Made by a program: the position numbers and the translations under genes | Shown here: positions 15,101 through 29,685 of the stretch, one piece after another | Layout: each line of letters starts with the position of its first letter | Position numbering within the stretch: position 1 is the first letter of the stretch | The notes under the pieces: generated by a model | Databases searched by the model: none | Seen by the model: the letters and a program-made list of their open reading frames with translations, nothing else | Told to the model about the DNA's origin: nothing | From: Amaranthus tricolor | Taxonomy: Eukaryota; Streptophyta; Magnoliopsida; Caryophyllales; Amaranthaceae | DNA: 64,000 bases | Direction of reading: 5' to 3' | Assembly (NCBI RefSeq): GCF_026212465.1 | Contig: NC_080051.1 | Coordinates: forward strand, 1,327,001 to 1,391,000

Positions 15101-17725
15101 AATGATCAATGAAGAATGAACGATGAAGAATGAACAAGGATTAATGGTCAATGACGAATGAACGATGAAGAATGAACAAGGATCAATGATCAATGAAGAA
15201 TGAACAAGGATTAATGGTCAATGACGAATGAACGATGAAGAATGAACAAGGATCAATGATCAATGAAGAATGAACGATGAAGAATGAACAAGGATTAATG
15301 GTCAATGACGAATGAATGATGAAGAATGAACAAGGATCAATGATCAATGACGAATGAACGATGAAGAATGAACAAGGATCAATGATCAATGACGAATTAA
15401 CGATGAAGAATGAACAAGGATCAATGATCAATGAAGAATGAACGATGAAGAATGAACAAGGAGTAATGGTCAATGACGAATGAACGATGAAGAATGAACA
15501 AGGATCAATGATCAATGACGAATGAACGATGAAGAATGAACAAGGATCAATGATCAATGAAGAATCAACGATGAAGAATGAACAAGGATCAATGATCAAT
15601 GAAGAATGAACGATGAAGAATGAACAAGGATCAATTCTCAATGAAGAATGAACGATGAAGAATGAACAAGGAACAATGATCAATGAAGAATGAACGATGA
15701 AGAATGAACAAGGATTAATGGTCAATGACGAATGAACGATGAAGAATGAACAAGGATCAATGATCAATGAAGAATGAACGATGAAGAATGAACAAGGATC
15801 AATGATCAATGAAGAATGAACGATGAAGAATGAACAAGGATTAATGGTCAATGACGAATGAACGATGAAGAATGAAAAAGGATCAATGAACAATGAAGAA
15901 TGAACGATGAAGAATGAACAAGGATTAATGGTCAATGACGAGTGAACGATGAAGAATGAACAAGGATCAATGATCAATGACGAATGAACGATGAAGAATG
16001 AACAAGGATCAATGATCAATGACGAATGAACGATGAAGAATGAACAAGGAGTAATGGTCAATGACGAATGAACGATGAAGAATGAACAAGGATCAATGAT
16101 CAATGACGAATGAACGATGAAGAATGAACAAGGATCAATGATCAATGAAGAATGATCAAGGATCAATGATCAATGACGAATAAACGATGAAGAATGAACA
16201 AGGATCAATGATCAATGAAGAATGAACAAGGATCAATGGTCAATGACGAATGAACGATGAAGAATGAACAAGGATCAATGATCAATGAAGAATGAACGAT
16301 GAAGAATGAACAAGGATTAATGGTCAATGACGAATGAACGATGAAGAATGAACAAGGATCAATGATCAATGAAGAATGAACGATGAAGAATGAACAAGGA
16401 TTAATGGTCAATGACGAATGAACGATGAAGAATGAACAAGGATCAATGATCAATGACGAATGAACGATGAAGAATGAACAAGGATCAATGATCAATGAAG
16501 AATGAACAAGGATCAATGATCAATGACGAATAAACGATGAAGAATGAACAAGGATCAATGATCAATGAAGAATGAACAAGGATCAATGGTCAATGACGAA
16601 TGAACGATGAAGAATGAACAAGGATCAATGATCAATGAAGAATGAACGATGAAGAATGAACAAGGATTAATGGTCAATGACGAATGAACGATGAAGAATG
16701 AACAAGGATCAATGATCAAAGAAGAATGAACAAGGATCAATGATCAATGAAGAATGAACGATGAAGAATGAACAAGGAGTAATGGTCAATGACGAATGAA
16801 CGATGAAGAATGAACAAGGATCAATGATCAATGACGAATGAACGATGAAGAATGAACAAGGATCAATGATCAATGAAGAATGAACAAGGATCAATGATCA
16901 ATGACGAATAAACGATGAAGAATGAACAAGGATCAATGATCAATGAAGAATGAACAAGGATCAATGGTCAATGACGAATGAACGATGAAGAATGAACAAG
17001 GATCAATGATCAATGAAGAATGAACGATGAAGAATGAACAAGGATTAATGGTCAATGACGAATGAACGATGAAGAATGAACAAGGATCAATGATCAATGA
17101 AGAATGAACGATGAAGAATGAACAAGGATTAATGGTCAATGACGAATGAACGATGAAGAATGAACAAGGATCAATGATCAATGACGAATGAACGATGAAG
17201 AATGAACAAGGATCAATGATCAATGAAGAATGAACGATGAAGAATGAACAAGGATCAATGATGAATGAAGAATGAACGATTAAGAATGAACAAGGATTAA
17301 TGGTCAATGACGAAAGAACGATGAAGAATGAACAAGGATCAATGATCAATGACGAATGAACGATGAAGAAGAACAAGGATCAATGATCAATGAAGAATGA
17401 ACGATGAAGAATGAACAAGGATTAATGGTCAATGACGAATGAACGATGAAGAATGAACAAGGATCAATGATCAATGAAGAATGAACGATGAAGAATGAAT
17501 AAGGATCAATGATAAATGAAAAATGAACGATGAAGAATGAATAAGGATCAATTATCAATGACGAATGAACGATGAAGAATGAACAAGGATCAATGATCAA
17601 TGAAGAATGAACGATGAAGAATGAACAAGGAGTAATGGTCAATGACGAATGAACGATGAAGAATGAACAAGGATCAATGATCAATGACGAATGAACGATG
17701 AAGAATGAACAAGGATCAATGATCA
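4080..17725. repeat. Tandem segmental duplication of about 6.82 kb within the satellite
   Basis: Positions about 4080-10902 recur at about 10903-17725 with a constant offset of 6823 bp. The same series of variant units, 28-bp units and single-base deletions appears in both copies. For example, the ACAACGATCA variant is at 4231 and 11054, and the one-base-short unit near 8263 recurs near 15086. I noticed only a few differences, such as CAACGACG near 8480 versus CAATGACG near 15303, and CAGGGAAC near 12108 versus CAAGGAAC near 5285. The offset is not a multiple of 42, so the block includes shortened units. Boundaries are approximate, because any satellite unit resembles any other. Confidence 0.85.
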
Positions 17726-20599
17726 ATGAAGAATGAACGATGAAGAATGAACAAGGAGTAATGGTCAATGACGAATGAACGATGAAGAATGAACAAGGAT
17801 CAATGATCAACGACGAATGAACGATGAAGAATGAACAAGGATCAATGATCAATGAAGAATGAACGATGAAGAATGAACAAGGATCAATGATCAATGAAGA
17901 ATGAACGATGAAGAATGAACAAGGAACAATGATCAATGAAGAATGATCGATGAAGAATGAACAAGGATTAATGGTCAATGACGAATGAACGATGAAGAAT
18001 GAACAAGGATCAATGGTCAATGAAGAATGAACGATGAAGAATGAACAAGGATCAATGATCAATGAAGAATGAACAAGGATCAATGATCAATGACGAATGA
18101 ACGATGAAGAATGAACAAGGATCAATGATCAATGAAGAATGAACGATGAAGAATGAACAAGGATTAATGGTCAATGACGAATGAACGATGATGAATGAAC
18201 AAGGATCAATGATCAATGAAGAATGAACGATGAAGAATGAACAAGGATTAATGGTCAATGACGAATGAATGATGAAGAATGAACAAGGATCAATGATCAA
18301 TGACGAATGAACGATGAAGAATGAACAAGGATCAATGATCAATGACGAATGAACGATGAAGAATGAACAAGGATCAATGATCAATGAAGAATGAACGATG
18401 AAGATTGAACAAGGAGTAATGGTCAATGACGAATGAACGATGAAGAATGAACAAGGATCAATGATCAATGAAGAATGAACGATGAAGAATGAACAAGGAT
18501 CAATGATCAATGAAGAATGAACGATGAAGAATGAACAAGGATCAATTCTCAATGAAGAATGAATGATGAAGAATGAACAAGGAACAATGATCAATGAAGA
18601 ATGAACGATGAAGAATGAACAAGGATTAATGGTCAATGATGAATGAACGATGAAGAATGAACAAGGATCAATGATCAATGAAGAATGAACGATGAAGAAT
18701 GAACAAGGATCAATAATCAATGAAGAATGAACGATGAAGAATGAACAAGGATTAATGGTCAATGACGAATGAATGATGAAGAATGAACAAGGATCAATGA
18801 ACAATGAAGAATGAACGATGAAGAATGAACAAGGATTAATGGTCAATTACGAATGAACGATGAAGAATGAACAAGGATCAATGATCAATGACGAATGAAC
18901 GATGAAGAATGAACAAGGATCAATGATCAATGAAGAATGAACAAGGATCAATGATCAAAGAAGAATGAACGATGAAGAATGAACAAGGATCAATGATCAA
19001 TGAAGAATGAACGATGAAGAATGAACAAGGAGTAATGGTCAATGACGAATGAACGATGAAGAATGAACAAGGATCAATGATCAATGACGAATGAACGATG
19101 AAGAATGAACAAGGATCAATGATCAATGAAGAATGAACAAGGATCAATGATCAATGACGAATAAACGATGAAGAATGAACAAGGATCAATGATCAATGAA
19201 GAATGAACAAGGATCAATGGTCAATGACGAATGAACGATGAAGAATGAACAAGGATCAATGATCAATGAAGAATGAACGATGAAGAATGAACAAGGATTA
19301 ATGGTCAATGACGAATGAACGATGAAGAATGAACAAGGATCAATGATCAATGAAGAATAAACGATGAAGAATGAACAAGGATTAATGGTCAATGACGAAT
19401 GAACGATGAAGAATGAACAAGGATCAATGATCAATGACGAATGAACGATGAAGAATGAACAAGGATCAATGATCTATGAAGAATGAACGATGAAGAATGA
19501 ACAAGGATCAATGATGAATGAAGAATGAACGATTAAGAATGAACAAGGATTAATGGTCAATGACGAATGAACGATGAAGAATGAACAAGGATCAATGATC
19601 AATGACGAATGAACGATGAAGAAGAACAAGGATCAATGATCAATGAAGAATGAACGATGAAGAATGAACAAGGATTAATGGTCAATGACGAATGAACGAT
19701 GAAGAATGAACAAGGATCAATGATCAATGAAGAATGAACGATGAAGAATGAACAAGGATCAATGATAAATGAAAAATGAACGATGAAGAATGAATAAGGA
19801 TCAATGATCAATGACGAATGAACGATGAAGAATGAACAAGGATCAATGATCAATGAAGAATGAACGATGAAGAATGAACAAGGAGTAATGGTCAATGACG
19901 AATGAACGATGAAGAATGAACAAGGATCAATGATTAATGACGAATGAACGATGAAGAATGAACAAGGATCAATGATCAATGAAGAATGAACGATGTAGAA
20001 TGAACAAGGATCAATGATCAATGAAGAATGAACGATGAAGAATGAACAAGGAACAATGATCAATGAAGAATGATCGATGAAGAATGAACAAGGATTAATG
20101 GTCAATGACGAATGAACGATGAAGAATGAACAAGGATCAATGGTCAATGAAGAATGAACGATGAAGAATGAACAAGGATCAATGATCAATGAATAATGAA
20201 CAAGGATCAATGATCAATGACGAATGAACGATGAAGAATGAACAAGGATCAATGATCAATGAAGAATGAACAAGGATCAATGGTCAATGACGAATGAACG
20301 ATGAAGAATGAACAAGGATCAATGATCAATGACGAATGAACGATGAAGAATGAACAAGGATCAATGATCAATGAAGAATGAACAAGGATCAACGATCAAA
20401 GAAGAATGAACGATGAAGAATGAACAAGGATCAATGATCAATGAAGAATGAACGATGAAGAATGAACAAGGATAAATGATCAATGAAGAATGAACGATGA
20501 AGAATGAACAAGGAATAATGGTCAATGACGAATGAACGATGAAGAATGAACAAGGATCAATGATCAATGACGAATGAACGATGAAGAATGAACAAGGAT

Positions 20600-23200
20600 C
20601 AATGATCAATGAAGAATGAACAAGGATTAATGGTCAATGACGAATGAACGATGAAGAATGAACAAGGATCAATGATCAATGAAGAATGAACGATGAAGAA
20701 TGAACAAGGATTAATGGTCAATGACGAATGAACGATGAAGAATGAACAAGGATCAATGATCAATGAAGAATGAACGATGAAGAATGAACAAGGATCAATG
20801 ATCAATGAAGAATGAACGATGAAGAATGAACAAGGAATAATGGTCAATGACGAATGAACGATGAAGAATGAACAAGGATCAATGATCAATGACGAATGAA
20901 CGATGAACAATGAACAAGGATCAATGATCAATGAAGAATGAACAAGGATCAATGATCAAAGAAGAATGAACGATGAAGAATGAACAAGGATCAATGATCA
21001 ATGAAGAATGAACGATGAAGAATGAACAAGGATTAATGGTCAATGACGAATGAACGATGAAGAATGAACAAGGATCAATGATCAATGAAGAATGAACGAT
21101 GAAGAATGAACAAGGATTAATGGTCAATGACGAATGAATGATGAAGAATGAACAAGGATCAATGATCAATGACGAATGAACGATGAAGAATGAACAAGGA
21201 TCAATGATCAATGACGAATGAACGATGAAGAATGAACAAGGATCAATGATCAATGAAGAATGAACGATGAAGAATGAACAAGGAGTAATGGTCAATGACG
21301 AATGAACGATGAAGAATGAACAAGGATCAATGATCAATGACGAATGAACGATGAAGAATGAACAAGGATCAATGATCAATGAAGAATGAACGATGAAGAA
21401 TGAACAAGGATCAATGATCAATGAAGAATGAACGATGAAGAATGAACAAGGATCAATTCTCAATGAAGAATGAACGATGAAGAATGAACAAGGAACAATG
21501 ATCAATGAAGAATGAACGATGAAGAATGAACAAGGATTAATGGTCAATGACGAATGAACGATGAAGAATGAACAAGGATCAATGATCAATGAAGAATGAA
21601 CGATGAAGAATGAACAAGGATCAATGATCAATGAAGAATGAACGATGAAGAATGAACAAGGATTAATGGTCAATGACGAATGAACGATTAAGAATGAACA
21701 AGGATCAATGAACAATGAAGAATGAACGATGAAGAATGAACAAGGATTAATGGTCAATGACGAATGAACGATGAAGAATGAACAAGGATCAATGATCAAT
21801 GACGAATGAACGATGAAGAATGAACAAGGATCAATGATCAATGAAGAATGAACAAGGATCAATGATCAAAGAAGAATGAACGATGAAGAATGAACAAGGA
21901 TCAATGATCAATGAAGAATGAACGATGAAGAATCAACAAGGATTAATGGTCAATGACGAATGAACGATGAAGAATGAACAAGGATCAATGATCAATGAAG
22001 AATGAACGATGAAGAATGAACAAGGATTAATGGTCAATGACGAATGAACGATGAAGAATGAACAAGGATCAATGATCAATGAAGAATGAACGATGAAGAA
22101 TGAACAAGGATCAATGATCAATGAAGAATGAACGATGAAGAATGAACAAGGAATAATGGTCAATGACGAATGAACGATGAAGAATGAACAAGGATTAATG
22201 ATCAATGACGAATGAACGATGAAGAATGAACAAGGATCAATGATCAATGAAGAATGAACAAGGATCAATGATCAAAGAAGAATGAACGATGAAGAATGAA
22301 CAAGGATCAATGATCAATGAAGAATGAAAGAATAAGAATGAACAAGGATTAATGGTCAATGACGAATGAACGATGAAGAATGAACAAGGATCAATGATCA
22401 ATGAAGAATGAACGATGAAAAATGAACAAGGATTAATGGTCAATGACGAATGAATGATGAAGAATGAACAAGGATCAATGATCAATGACGAATGAACGAT
22501 GAAGAATGAACAAGGATCAATGATCAATGACGAATGAACGATGAAGAATGAACAAGGATCAATGATCAATGAAGAATGAACGATGAAGAATGAACAAGGA
22601 GTAATGGTCAATGACGAATGAACGATGAAGAATGAACAAGGATCAATGATCAATGACGAATGAACGATGAAGAATGAACAAGGATCAATGATCAATGAAG
22701 AATGAACGATGAAGAATGAACAAGGATCAATGATCAATGAAGAATGAACGATGAAGAATGAACAAGGATCAATTCTCAATGAAGAATGAACGATGAAGAA
22801 TGAACAAGGAACAATGATCAATGAAGAATGAACGATGAAGAATGAACAAGGATTAATGGTCAATGACGAATGAACGATGAAGAATGAACAAGGATCAATG
22901 ATCAATGAAGAATGAACGATGAAGAATGAACAAGGATCAATGATCAATGAAGAATGAACGATGAAGAATGAACAAGGATTAATGGTCAATGACGAATGAA
23001 CGATTAAGAATGAACAAGGATCAATGAACAATGAAGAATGAACGATGAAGAATGAACAAGGATTAATGGTCAATGACGAATGAACGATGAAGAATGAACA
23101 AGGATCAATGATCAATGACGAATGAACGATGAAGAATGAACAAGGATCAATGATCAATGAAGAATGAACAAGGATCAATGATCAATGACGAATAAACAAT
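20600..23200. repeat. Tandem duplication of about 1.32 kb in the satellite
   Basis: The unit order at about 20920-21862 recurs at 22237-23178 with an offset of 1316 bp. Both copies contain the GATTAAGAATG variant (about 21688 and 23004) and the GATCAATTCTC and GGAACAATGATC variants in the same order. The second copy differs by GAAAGAATAAG near 22328. A related block with two extra 42-bp units follows at about 26394-27419. Confidence 0.7.
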
Positions 23201-26200
23201 GAAGAATGAACAAGGATCAATGATCAATGAAGAATGAACAAGGATCAATGGTCAATGACGAATGAACGATGAAGAATGAACAAGGATCAATGATCAATGA
23301 AGAATGAACGATGAAGAATGAACAAGGATTAATGGTCAATGACGAATGAACGATGAAGAATGAACAAGGAGCAATGATCAAAGAAGAATGAACGATGAAG
23401 AATGAACAAGGATCAATGATCAATGAAGAATGAACGATGAAGAATGAACAAGGAGTAATGGTCAATGACGAATGAACGATGAAGAATGAACAAGGATCAA
23501 TGATCAATGACGAATGAACGATGAAGAATGAACAAGGATCAATGATCAATGAAGAATGAACAAGGATCAATGATCAATGACGAATAAACGATGAAGAATG
23601 AACAAGGATCAATGATCAATGAAGAATGAACAAGGATCAATGGTCAATGACGAATGAACGATGAAGAATGAACAAGGATCAATGATCAATGAAGAATGAA
23701 CGATGAAGAATGAACAAGGATTAATGGTCAATGACGAATGAACGATGAAGAATGAACAAGGATCAATGATCAATGAAGAATGAACGATGAAGAATGAACA
23801 AGGATTAATGGTCAATGACGAATGAACGATGAAGAATGAACAAGGATCAATGATCAATGACGAATGAACGATGAAGAATGAACAAGGATCAATGATCAAT
23901 GAAGAATGAACGATGAAGAATGAACAAGGATCAATGATGAATGAAGAATGAACGATTAAGAATGAACAAGGATTAATGGTCAATGACGAATGAACGATGA
24001 AGAATGAACAAGGATCAATGATCAATGACGAATGAACGATGAACAAGAACAAGGATCAATGATCAATGAAGAATGAACGATGAAGAATGAACAAGGATTA
24101 ATGGTCAATGACGAATGAACGATGAAGAATGAACAAGGATCAATTATCAATGAAGAATGAACGATGATGAATGAACAAGGATCAATGATAAATGAAAAAT
24201 GAACGATGAAGAATGAATAAGGATCAATGATCAATGACGAATGAACGATGAAGAATGAACAAAGATCAATGATCAATGAAGAATGAACGATGAAGAATGA
24301 ACAAGGAGTAATGGTCAATGACGAATGAACGATGAAGAATGAACAAGGATCAATGATCAATGACGAATGAACGATGAAGAATGAACAAGGATCAATGATC
24401 AATGAAGAATGAACGATGAAGAATAAACAAGGAGTAATGGTCAATGACGAATGAACGATGAAGAATGAACAAGGATCAATGATCAATGACGAATGAACGA
24501 TGAAGAATGAACAAGGATCAATGATCAATGAAGAATGAACGATGAAGAATGAACAAGGATCAATGATCAATGAAGAATGAACGATGAAGAATGAACAAGG
24601 AATAATGATCAATGAAGAATGATCGATGAAGAATGAACAAGGATTAATGGTCAATGACGAATGAACGATGAAGAATGAACAAGGATCAATGGTCAATGAA
24701 GAATGAACGATGAAGAATGAACAAGGATCAATGATCAATGAAGAATGAACAAGGATCAATGATCAATGACGAATGAACGATGAAGAATGAACAAGGATCA
24801 ATGATCAATGAAGAATGAACAAGGATCAATGGTCAATGACGAATGAACGATGAAGAATGAACAAGGATCAATGATCAATGACGAATGAACGATGAAGAAT
24901 GAACAAAGATCAATGATCAATGAAGAATGAACAAGGATCAATGATCAATGACGAATAAACGATGAAGAATGAACAAGGATCAATGATCAATGAAGAATGA
25001 ACAAGGATCAATGGTCAATGACGAATGAACGATGAAGAATGAACAAGGATCAATGATCAATGAAGAATGAACGATGAAGAATGAACAAGGATTAATGGTC
25101 AATGACAAATGAACGATGATGAATGAACAAGGATCAATGATCAATGAAGAATGAACGATGAAGAATGAACAAGGATTAATGGTCAATGACGAATGAATGA
25201 TGAAGAATGAACAAGGATCAATGATCAATGACGAATGAACGATGAAGAATGAACAAGGATCAATGATCAATGACGAATGAACGATGAAGAATGAACAAGG
25301 ATCAATGATCAATGAAGAATGAACGATGAAGATTGAACAAGGAGTAATGGTCAATGACGAATGAACGATGAAGAATGAACAAGGATCAATGATCAATGAA
25401 GAATGAACGATGAAGAATGAACAAGGATCAATGATCAATGAAGAATGAACGATGAAGAATGAACAAGGATCAATTCTCAATGAAGAATGAATGATGAAGA
25501 ATGAACAAGGAACAATGATCAATGAAGAATGAACGATGAAGAATGAACAAGGATTAATGGTCAATGACGAATGAACGATGAAGAATGAACAAGGATCAAT
25601 GATCAATGAAGAATGAACGATGAAGAATGAACAAGGATCAATAATCAATGAAGAATGAACGATGAAGAATGAACAAGGATTAATGGTCAATGACGAATGA
25701 ACGATGAAGAATGAACAAGGATCAATGATCAATGAAGAATGAACAAGGATTAATGGTCAATGACGAATGAACGATGAAGAATGAACAAGGATCAATGATC
25801 AATGACGAATGAACGATGAAGAATGAACAAGGATCAATGATCAATGACGAATGAACGATGAAGAATGAACAAGGATCAATGATCAATGAAGAATGAACAA
25901 GGATCAATGGTCAATGACGAATGAACGATGAAGAATGAACAAGGATCAATGATCAATGAAGAATGAACGATGAAGAATGAACAAGGATTAATGGTCAATG
26001 ACGAATGAACGATGAAGAATGAACAAGGATCAATGATCAATGAAGAATGAACGATGAAGAATGAACAAGGATCAATGATCAATGAAGAATGAACAAGGAT
26101 CAATGGTCAATGACGAATGAACGATGAAGAATGAACAAGGATCAATGATCAATGAAGAATGAACGATGAAGAATGAACAAGGATTAATGGTCAATGACGA

Positions 26201-27919
26201 ATGAACGATGAAGAATGAACAAGGATCAATGATCAATGAAGAATGAACGATGAAGAATGAACAAGGATCAATGATCAATGAAGAATGAACGATGAAGAAT
26301 GAACAAGGAATAATGGTCAATGACGAATGAACGATGAAGAATGAACAAGGATTAATGATCAATGACGAATGAACGATGAAGAATGAACAAGGATCAATGA
26401 TCAATGAAGAATGAACAAGGATCAATGATCAAAGAAGAATGAACGATGAAGAATGAACAAGGATCAATGATCAATGAAGAATGAAAGAATAAGAATGAAC
26501 AAGGATTAATGGTCAATGACGAATGAACGATGAAGAATGAACAAGGATCAATGATCAATGAAGAATGAACGATGAAAAATGAACAAGGATTAATGGTCAA
26601 TGACGAATGAATGATGAAGAATGAACAAGGATCAATGATCAATGACGAATGAACGATGAAGAATGAACAAGGATCAATGATCAATGACGAATGAACGATG
26701 AAGAATGAACAAGGATCAATGATCAATGAAGAATGAACGATGAAGAATGAACAAGGAGTAATGGTCAATGACGAATGAACGATGAAGAATGAACAAGGAT
26801 CAATGATCAATGACGAATGAACGATGAAGAATGAACAAGGATCAATGATCAATGAAGAATGAACGATGAAGAATGAACAAGGATCAATGATCAATGAAGA
26901 ATGAACGACGAAGAATGAACAAGGATCAATTCTCAATGAAGAATGAACGATGAAGAATGAACAAGGATCAATGATCAATGAAGAATGAACGATGAAGATT
27001 GAACAAGGAGTAATGGTCAATGACGAATGAACGATGAAGAATGAACAAGGATCAATGATCAATGAAGAATGAACGATGAAGAATGAACAAGGATCAATGA
27101 TCAATGAAGAATGAACGATGAAGAATGAACAAGGATCAATTCTCAATGAAGAATGAATGATGAAGAATGAACAAGGAACAATAATCAATGAAGAATGAAC
27201 GATGAAGAATGAACAAGGATTAATGGTCAATGACGAATGAACGATGAAGAATGAACAAGGATCAGTGATCAATGAAGAATGAACGATGAAGAATGAACAA
27301 GGATTAATGGTCAATGACGAATGAACGATGAAGAATGAACAAGGATCAATGATCAATGAAGAATGAACGATGAAGAATGAACAAGGATCAATGATCAATG
27401 AAGAATGAACAAGGATCAATGGTCAATGACGAATGAACGATGAAGAATGAACAAGGATCAATGATCAATGAAGAATGAACGATGAAGAATGAACAAGGAT
27501 TAATGGTCAATGACGAATGAACGATGAAGAATGAACAAGGATCAATGATCAATGAAGAATGAACGATGAAGAATGAACAAGGATCAATGATCAATGAAGA
27601 ATGAACGATGAAGAATGAACAAGGATCAATGATCAATGAAGAATGAACGATGAAGAATGAACAAGGAACAATGATCAATGAAGAATGATCGATGAAGAAT
27701 GAACAAGGATTAATGGTCAATGACGAATGAACGATGAAGAATGAACAAGGATCAATGATCAATGAAGAATGAACGATGAAGAATGAACAAGGATTAATGG
27801 TCAATGACGAATGAACGATGAAGAATGAACAAGGATCAATGATCAATGACGAATGAACGATGAAGAATGAACAAGGATCAATGATCAATGACGAATGAAC
27901 GATGAAGAATGAACAAGGA

Positions 27920-29685
27920 TCAATGATCAATGAAGAATGAACAAGGATCAATGATCAAAGAAGAATGAACGATGAAGAATGAACAAGGATCAATGATCAA
28001 TGAAGAATGAACGATGAAGAATGAACAAGGATTAATGGTCAATGACGAATGAACGATGAAGAATGAACAAGGATCAATGATCAATGACGAATGAACGATG
28101 AAGAAGAACAAGGATCAATGATCAATGAAGAATGAACGATGAAGAATGAACAAGGATTAATGGTCAATGACGAATGAACGATGAAGAATGAACAAGGATC
28201 AATGATCAATGAAGAATGAACGATGAAGAATGAACAAGGATCAATGATAAATGAAAAATGAACGATGAAGAATGAATAAGGATCAATGATCAATGACGAA
28301 TGAACGATGAAGAATGAACAAGGATCAATGATCAATGAAGAATGAACGATGAAGAATGAACAAGGAGTAATGGTCAATGACGAATGAACGATGAAGAATG
28401 AACAAGGATCAATGATCAATGACGAATGAACGATGAAGAATGAACAAGGATCAATGATCAATGAAGAATGAACGATGAAGAATGAACAAGGATCAATGAT
28501 CAATGAAGAATGAACGATGAAGAATGAACAAGGAACAATGATCAATGAAGAATGATCGATGAAGAATGAACAAGGATTAATGGTCAATGACGAATGAACG
28601 ATGAAGAATGAACAAGGATCAATGATCAATGAAGAATGAACGAAGAAGAATGAACAAGGATTAATGGTCAATGACGAATGAACGATGAAGAATGAACAAG
28701 GATCAATGATCAATGACGAATGAACGATGAAGAATGAACAAGGATCAATGATCAATGACGAATGAACGATGAAGAATGAACAAGGATCAATGATCAATGA
28801 AGAATGAACAAGGATCAATGATCAAAGAAGAATGAACGATGAAGAATGAACAAGGATCAATGATCAATGAAGAATGAACGATGAAGAATGAACAAGGATT
28901 AATGGTCAATGACGAATGAACGATGAAGAATGAACAAGGATCAATGATCAATGACGAATGAACGATGAAGAAGAACAAGGATCAATGATCAATGAAGAAT
29001 GAACGATGAAGAATGAACAAGGATTAATGGTCAATGACGAATGAACGATGAAGAATGAACAAGGATCAATGATCAATGAAGAATGAACGATGAAGAATGA
29101 ACAAGGATCAATGATAAATGAAAAATGAACGATGAAGAATGAATAAGGATCAATGATCAATGACGAATGAACGATGAAGAATGAACAAGGATCAATGATC
29201 AATGAAGAATGAACGATGAAGAATGAACAAGGAGTAATGGTCAATGACGAATGAACGATGAAGAATGAACAAGGATCAATGATCAATGACGAATGAACGA
29301 TGAAGAATGAACAAGGATCAATGATCAATGAAGAATGAACGATGAAGAATGAACAAGGATCAATGATCAATGAAGAATGAACGATGAAGAATGAACAAGG
29401 AACAATGATCAATGAAGAATGATCGATGAAGAATGAACAAGGATTAATGGTCAATGACGAATGAACGATGAAGAATGAACAAGGATCAATGATCAATGAA
29501 GAATGAACGATGAAGAATGAACAAGGATTAATGGTCAATGACGAATGAACGATGAAGAATGAACAAGGATCAATGATCAATGACGAATGAACGATGAAGA
29601 ATGAACAAGGATCAATGATCAATGACGAATGAACGATGAAGAATGAACAAGGATCAATGATCAATGAAGAATGAACAAGGATCAA
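27920..29685. repeat. Tandem duplication of about 867 bp in the satellite
   Basis: Positions about 27920-28818 recur at 28787-29685 with an offset of 867 bp. Both copies carry the one-base-short GAAGAAGAACAAGG unit (about 28102 and 28969), the GATAAATGAAAAATGAAC variant and the GAATGATCGATG variant. The clearest difference is GAACGAAGAAG near 28630 against GAACGATGAAG near 29497. Confidence 0.75.
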
